55,247 bases of DNA. Source: Pleurocapsa minor HA4230-MV1 (GTDB lineage: Bacteria > Cyanobacteriota > Cyanobacteriia > Cyanobacteriales > Xenococcaceae). Positions 50,920 through 55,247 of this stretch are shown piece after piece. A program made the position numbers and the translations under genes. Location of the stretch: the NCBI GenBank assembly GCA_019359095.1, contig JAHHHZ010000005.1:1-55247 (forward strand), given 5' to 3'. The notes beneath the pieces were generated by a model, which was given only the letters and a program-made list of their open reading frames with translations, was not told where the DNA came from and made no database searches. Each line of letters begins with the position of its first letter. Positions within the stretch are counted from its first letter, which is position 1.

Positions 50920-53814
50920 TCACCCATTAATTACAGACAACCTCTCTATTTCTACTAACTCACTGACCATCTCTAGTTTAACCATCTCACCCTCTATCCC
51001 CTCTACGGTGAAAGGTGAAAAAGAAGTCCAATGCCCTGGACAATCCTCTATTTCTACGCGCTCTCCTACTGTGATGGCAGATTGATTATCTGTAGCAGCT
51101 TGTTCTGTTTGAGTTAAAGCTTTTTTTTGTGATGCATATGATGGCATTTTCAAAAACTCGTTATTTATTTCCTTTCTCTCTAAATCTCCCTTATTTATCG
51201 TATTACACTTAGTTTCATTTTCTACTTTATTTTGACTATCTGAGGATTTTTCATTTTTGCCGTCACATCGGTCACATTCACTACTGTCAAGCGTTTCATC
51301 CATCACCGTTACTATAACATCCGTCACCTTATCCATTATCATTGCCCACAATTTACTTATTACATTTGTGTTCTCTAGTCGAGGACTAATATTTATTTCT
51401 ATTGCTGTATTTCCCGTAATCAGTGGCGGCGAAGTGTCGCTCTCATCTCGAATCTTTAGCCCCACAAAATATGATCCATGACGATCGCGTTCTCGAATAA
51501 TATCTAAACCCAACTGGTTTTTACCCAAATCAGAAAGTAAGGTGACAAATCGACGTAGACTGACTGGGCGAGTACCACTGTTATGGCAGTATTCGGCATA
51601 ATTAGGATAAAGCCATCTATCGGTGTCTAAATACCAATGAGGTGAATTACTATCTTTATCTCTTTTTGCCACCCCAATATTGGTTCTGGCTTCAGCCTCG
51701 TACACCACAAAATTATCTAACCAGTCGGCAATGGGATTTGTCTCCACCAGCGTTCTTGCCTTCATTGCCAACAGTGAAGGTACACTCAGTTCATAGTTCT
51801 TCACAATTGAAGTAGCTTCTGTTTCATCCATCGCTAGCACCCAGTTAAGTAGTCCTGGTATATATGGCAGAAAATCACCCCTCATTTGACCATTTTTATG
51901 TTCAATTAAATTCTTTTGGCGATCGCCCTTTATTTGGTTGAACATGGGTATAGATATTCTTCTTCTTGCCAACCCTGATGTATAGTCACAACTTTGGATT
52001 ACTTCGTTAGTCGAAACTATCACCAGGGCATCAGGTGTGAACCCACCTTTGCTCTGCTTAAATTTGACTTCGTAAGGCAAACTATCTTGTCCTGTCAGAT
52101 TTTTAAGCTTCCCGACTTCACCTGCATACCTCTCTGAATCGTTGATTAGTACCAACCTTTTTCCTGCAATCGAAGCAGTTTCAAACTTTTCTTTCTCTAG
52201 TTTTTTCAGTGTTGTCGTGTGAACGTTTTCTTGCCCTACTAAAGCCGTGGCTAATCGAGTGAGGGTACTTTTTCCTGTGCCTCCTGGTCCAATTAATTCT
52301 AAATACTTTTGCCAGTCAGTCCTACCTGTCACTATGCCCAATAAATAGCCTCTCATCAATTGAACTAGATCGCGATCGCCATTACACATCAAGAGCAGCC
52401 ATTCCTGGATTGGTTCACAAGTTGCCAGAATGTTGTAGTTATAAGGCAAGCACCAGGTTAATCGGTTTTGGGGGCTATGAGGTAGCAGCTTCCTGGTTTC
52501 AAGGTCTAGAACACCATTAAGCAAAGGCAGTAATCCTGTCGATTGATTCCACTTTCTAATCGCCAACTTTATTTTTAACAGAGCGCTCGCACCATTGATC
52601 ATGCTAATAGTGTAAGTTGGCTTCTTCTTATTTTTACTGGTTTGAGCAATTAATTCGGCTAGTGCTTCTATTTCTGAGTTAACTAACTGTCCAATAAACT
52701 CAACAGGCTCTATACTCCATATTCCTTTGGTAATGGGGCTATAGCGATACCATTCCTGTAAATCTGTATTCCAAGCTAATTTTCCTCGGTATTTTTCAGC
52801 TAGCCAACAGGCTATATCTGATTGTGACCAGTTTGGTAAGTTGTCTAGTAATTCTTCTTCTTCTTGTTTTTGTTCTTCTTGCTCACTTCTCTGTACTGCA
52901 AGAGCGATCGCTCTGTTTAATCTTTCAATTAATTCGTCTGTACTAAGCTGAGGATGCGCTTTTACAAAGTCAGTGATATCTCCTTTATCGGGCATATCAG
53001 TCCAAACATCCGTCGGGGAGATGATTAAACATGGCAAGTTAACAAGCTGACAAGCTGACTCGATCAACTCGGCTTTCTTTGCTCCCGCTTCGTCATGGTC
53101 GGGAAAATAGACTATTCCTGCTACTCCACCCTCAATAAGCTTTGTTAAGTCAGAGGTTATAGCTTTCTCCTGCCAATTCGACCCCTGCCATGTTATTGCA
53201 CACAAAGCGATCGCACGGGCTGTTTCTACACAACCCTCTCCTTCTAAACCTAAGACCCATTTTCCCCGACAATGTTTAACTGCTTCTCCTAGTCGATAGG
53301 CTCTCCAGTCTTTTGCGCCTTTGCTCCATTGAATTAACCCATTCGATTTGATGTGACCCTGGCGGATTGTTTTTTCTTTAATGCCTTCGCTATTTTGCCA
53401 CTCAAATCTGCTTACCCATTGAGTTTTTGAGTACCAATAACGAGTTTCGGTAGCTGAAACAGGTACTCCTTGTTTAACTAGCCATTCGGGAATAACTTTT
53501 GACTCTGGTGAAGGCGAATCTGTGGGGAGTGAAGTAAGTCGAGCTAGTTTTAAGCTTTCATGCGCTCTTTGTCTCCCCTGCTCCCCTGCTCCCTGTCTCC
53601 TTGTCACCTCAGACCAAGGACTCACTGCCTCCCGAATATCCTTAACTTCACAGCCACACTTGAACGCTTGGTACGAACCTTTTTTCTTGTTGATCTTGAA
53701 CCCACCATCTCCACAGACAGGACAAGTACAATGGTATTCATTTGAAGTTTCTTTGACTACGTTTAAGCGCTCTAAGTAATCTAAAATCTGGAATGGCGAG
53801 ATAAATCCTATCAC
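50920..53814 (-). CDS. Primase-helicase (phage/plasmid D5-type)
   Basis: A 964-residue replication protein. The N-terminal zinc finger is CTCPVCGDGGFKINKKKG with C-x-C further on (residues 28-56). The TOPRIM primase core is at about 185-240: LGLEGEGCVETARAI and IVYFPDHDEAGAKKAE. The helicase superfamily 3 part starts near 440; the P-loop GPGGTGKSTLTRL is at about 507, the Walker B-like KRLVLINDSE and motif C ALVIVSTNE follow. A D5-type C-terminal winged helix comes next (PNYAEYCHNSGTRPVSLRRF), then a long hydrophilic tail. It opens and primes DNA at the plasmid origin. It shows no frameshift. Confidence 0.88.
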   Translation of the reverse strand: MIGFISPFQILDYLERLNVVKETSNEYHCTCPVCGDGGFKINKKKGSYQAFKCGCEVKDIREAVSPWSEVTRRQGAGEQGRQRAHESLKLARLTSLPTDSPSPESKVIPEWLVKQGVPVSATETRYWYSKTQWVSRFEWQNSEGIKEKTIRQGHIKSNGLIQWSKGAKDWRAYRLGEAVKHCRGKWVLGLEGEGCVETARAIALCAITWQGSNWQEKAITSDLTKLIEGGVAGIVYFPDHDEAGAKKAELIESACQLVNLPCLIISPTDVWTDMPDKGDITDFVKAHPQLSTDELIERLNRAIALAVQRSEQEEQKQEEEELLDNLPNWSQSDIACWLAEKYRGKLAWNTDLQEWYRYSPITKGIWSIEPVEFIGQLVNSEIEALAELIAQTSKNKKKPTYTISMINGASALLKIKLAIRKWNQSTGLLPLLNGVLDLETRKLLPHSPQNRLTWCLPYNYNILATCEPIQEWLLLMCNGDRDLVQLMRGYLLGIVTGRTDWQKYLELIGPGGTGKSTLTRLATALVGQENVHTTTLKKLEKEKFETASIAGKRLVLINDSERYAGEVGKLKNLTGQDSLPYEVKFKQSKGGFTPDALVIVSTNEVIQSCDYTSGLARRRISIPMFNQIKGDRQKNLIEHKNGQMRGDFLPYIPGLLNWVLAMDETEATSIVKNYELSVPSLLAMKARTLVETNPIADWLDNFVVYEAEARTNIGVAKRDKDSNSPHWYLDTDRWLYPNYAEYCHNSGTRPVSLRRFVTLLSDLGKNQLGLDIIRERDRHGSYFVGLKIRDESDTSPPLITGNTAIEINISPRLENTNVISKLWAMIMDKVTDVIVTVMDETLDSSECDRCDGKNEKSSDSQNKVENETKCNTINKGDLERKEINNEFLKMPSYASQKKALTQTEQAATDNQSAITVGERVEIEDCPGHWTSFSPFTVEGIEGEMVKLEMVSELVEIERLSVING

Positions 53815-54065
53815 ATCGCACCTCCCAACTGCTTTGAGCGATTTGATAATACTTGTGCTGAAACGTGAGTGCAGTTTTTACCTACTGCACTTAAAATGTA
53901 AGTAATCATTTTTTCCCTCCTAACGGGATTTGTGTAATTAAAGCGATCGCGATTCTTTGGTCGGAAGGCGGTCGCTTTTGCATTTGAATTTTCTGCTGAT
54001 TTTAATTTAAGTCTTCTATTTAATTTACGTGCCTAAAAATCATTTTGACCTCCAGCTTTTAATGA

Positions 54066-54419
54066 TTAGGCTGAATTAGACATTAAATTAACCGCTAGCA
54101 AAGAATTTAGTTGACTCGTCTGAGACGACTTTTCTGATTTCAAACTGATTTTCTCGACTGAATCTGAATTTAGTCTAAGAAGCATCTGCTCAATAAGAGC
54201 ATTTTCTCGATCTGGATCGTCCACTTTGATTAATAAATCCCCAGGCTGACAATCAAGAGCTTCACAAAGCCTATCTAATGTTTCTAAAGGAATTGATTTT
54301 GCATCTCCATATTCGATTCTTTGTATATTTTGAAGACTCATCGTCATAATCTGAGCAAGCTTATTTTGAGACAAGCCACGTTTTTCTCTTATTTGTTTCA
54401 ACAGTACTTTCACAGTCAT
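54066..54419 (-). CDS. XRE-family transcription regulator
   Basis: A 117-residue protein with a Cro/C1-type helix-turn-helix at 1-65: LLKQIREKRGLSQNKLAQIM, TMSLQNIQRIEYGDAKSIPL, ETLDRLCEALDCQPGDLL. The C-terminal 50 residues are Ser/Leu-rich and unlike any domain I know. It lies 250 bases upstream of the primase-helicase on the same strand. The long inverted repeat at 54456-54520 is just upstream of its start and may be its own operator. It could control replication genes. Confidence 0.85.
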   Translation of the reverse strand: MTVKVLLKQIREKRGLSQNKLAQIMTMSLQNIQRIEYGDAKSIPLETLDRLCEALDCQPGDLLIKVDDPDRENALIEQMLLRLNSDSVEKISLKSEKSSQTSQLNSLLAVNLMSNSA

Positions 54420-54455
54420 GCTCCTAGCTTATCAGCTACAATCTATCATATCTAT

Positions 54456-54520
54456 CCAATTGTTGCTTGGTCAAGTATTAATTGTCTAATTAATACTTGA
54501 CTTTACCAAGTGATAGTTGG
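54456..54520. repeat. Long imperfect inverted repeat upstream of the XRE gene
   Basis: The inner part is a perfect 14-bp inverted repeat: GTCAAGTATTAATT at 54470-54483, GTCT at the centre, AATTAATACTTGAC at 54488-54501. An outer pair, CCAATTGTTGCTTGG (54456-54470) and CCAAGTGATAGTTGG (54506-54520), matches at 11 of 15 positions as inverted repeats. The whole is about 65 bp. It may be an operator, an origin element or a resolvase site. Confidence 0.7.
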
Positions 54521-54689
54521 TAATATTTAAATATAGGTTATAGAAAAAAGAGACTTCCTTTATTTAATAAGTAATAAAGACTCTCAACATTTCAAGTAAC
54601 AATTTTCAGCCAATTTAAAAGGGGAGCAGCTACTTTGCACGGTTACTACTCCCCTCTACCTCAAAACTCAAATCAAGGCATTTACAATA

Positions 54690-55247
54690 ATGACATACAT
54701 TACAGAGAAATCGTCAGTATCATTGGCGAATAAGGAACGACAGTTAATCACCATCGAGTTCGCCCCCAAGATTCATCCTAACGAAACCGAGTACAGTTAC
54801 TCTCAACCGAACTTCGTGTTTGGCGAACAAGTTACTCGCGTCACTGGCACTTCCTCTAGACCATCGACTGTTTGTGGCATGGAGTTAGTTGAATCGAAAA
54901 CTCCTTCTGGACAATTAATTAATCAGCCCTACTGGAAATATCTCATCAACGACGGACAACAAAAAACTTGGTTCTCTGAATCGGCTTTAACCCGTTTATC
55001 TACCTGCTCTCAATGCAAACACTTTAATAATTACTCAGATCGAGATCGCGGTTGGTGTCGCCTTTTTGAACAGGCTGCTAGAACTCATCATCAAAGAACC
55101 AAAGACTGCGATTTGTTTGCCGATCAAGATCCCCTCGATGTCCCTCATGCTCGTTTTGCTCTTGATAGTAAAGTGAAAGTCATTGACCCTATTGAACACC
55201 ACAGTGAATGGGCGACTTTCACAGTTATCGGTCGTCAATACAATCAC
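54690..55247 (+). CDS. Hypothetical plasmid protein with Cys-rich knuckle, runs off the window
   Basis: An open frame of 186 codons from ATG 54690 without a stop before the end: MTYITEKSSVSLANKERQLI. The middle has QPYWKYLINDGQQKTWFSES and a zinc-knuckle-like CSQCKHF...GWCRLF...KDC block (about residues 105-145). A beta domain with WATFTVIGRQYN lies at the edge. Small cyanobacterial plasmid proteins with this order exist as I recall, but the function is not known. It is divergent from the XRE gene. The 3' end is outside the window. Confidence 0.6.
   Translation, partial: MTYITEKSSVSLANKERQLITIEFAPKIHPNETEYSYSQPNFVFGEQVTRVTGTSSRPSTVCGMELVESKTPSGQLINQPYWKYLINDGQQKTWFSESALTRLSTCSQCKHFNNYSDRDRGWCRLFEQAARTHHQRTKDCDLFADQDPLDVPHARFALDSKVKVIDPIEHHSEWATFTVIGRQYNH

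Noticed and set aside
55035-55247. Minus-strand frame at the right edge
   Set aside because: It is opposite the well-formed plus-strand gene starting at 54690, which has a cysteine knuckle and no stop before the edge.

Overview
The window is cyanobacterial and probably lies on a large plasmid or a plasmid-like accessory region. It is AT-rich and dotted with the HIP1 octamer GCGATCGC. It carries plasmid-type genes (ParA with a ribbon-helix-helix partner, a primase-helicase, replication and recombination genes, a telomere-resolvase-like recombinase), several toxin-antitoxin pairs, four kinds of insertion sequence, many GC-rich palindromic repeats and a type III-B CRISPR-Cas locus. No rRNA, tRNA or core metabolic operon was seen. 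The genus cannot be fixed from sequence alone; a unicellular or baeocytous cyanobacterium is a guess.

Layout. 0-5.3 kb: minus-strand accessory genes: DUF2442, Doc/AbrB and HepT/MntA toxin-antitoxin pairs, and a replication-type winged-helix gene with a decayed duplicate and a recombination-type neighbour. 5.5-8.2 kb: small genes, a long inverted-repeat element and a ParA plus ribbon-helix-helix partition pair. 8.3-19.5 kb: one giant minus-strand gene (about 3,730 codons left) for an extracellular-type protein with hydrolase-like, NUC1 nuclease, zinc metalloprotease, cadherin-like, 17 PKD and 3 Calx-beta modules. Its 5' end is cut by insertion sequences, and a pentapeptide-repeat gene lies antisense inside it in codon register. 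19.5-21.8 kb: IS1634-, IS6- and IS4-family elements that interrupt one another. 22-30.4 kb: gene fragments (NurA-like, RecD-like, HlyD-like, tyrosine recombinase) mixed with intact genes (RuvC, MpaB-type oxygenase, Excalibur protein, PD-(D/E)XK nuclease, zinc-ribbon proteins). 30.4-32.4 kb: protelomerase-family protein. 32.5-33.4 kb: IS1 element. 33.4-46.8 kb: CRISPR-Cas. 47-55.2 kb: decayed second IS4 copy, plasmid hypotheticals, RES/Xre toxin-antitoxin, primase-helicase, XRE regulator with a long inverted repeat upstream, and a gene running off the end.

How the genes work together. The CRISPR locus has a minus-strand operon cmr2-cmr3-cmr4-cmr5-cmr6/cmr1 fusion-CARF/HEPN ribonuclease. Divergent from it come cas2, a leader and a 15-repeat array. 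The array meets cas1 and a small membrane protein (Csx18-like) head-on at a shared terminator, and a WYL regulator is divergent from those. Cas10 keeps HD and GGDD motifs, so cyclic oligoadenylate signalling to the CARF/HEPN protein is expected. Cmr4 lacks the Asp needed for target RNA cleavage, and no cas6 is present. The RAMP fusion, absent cas6 and repeat sequence resemble the III-Bv system of Synechocystis, where RNase E matures the crRNA. The replication, partition, resolvase-like and toxin-antitoxin genes look like the maintenance set of the replicon. The least ordinary items are the resolvase-like protein, the long palindrome upstream of the XRE gene, the antisense pentapeptide gene and the giant secreted protein.
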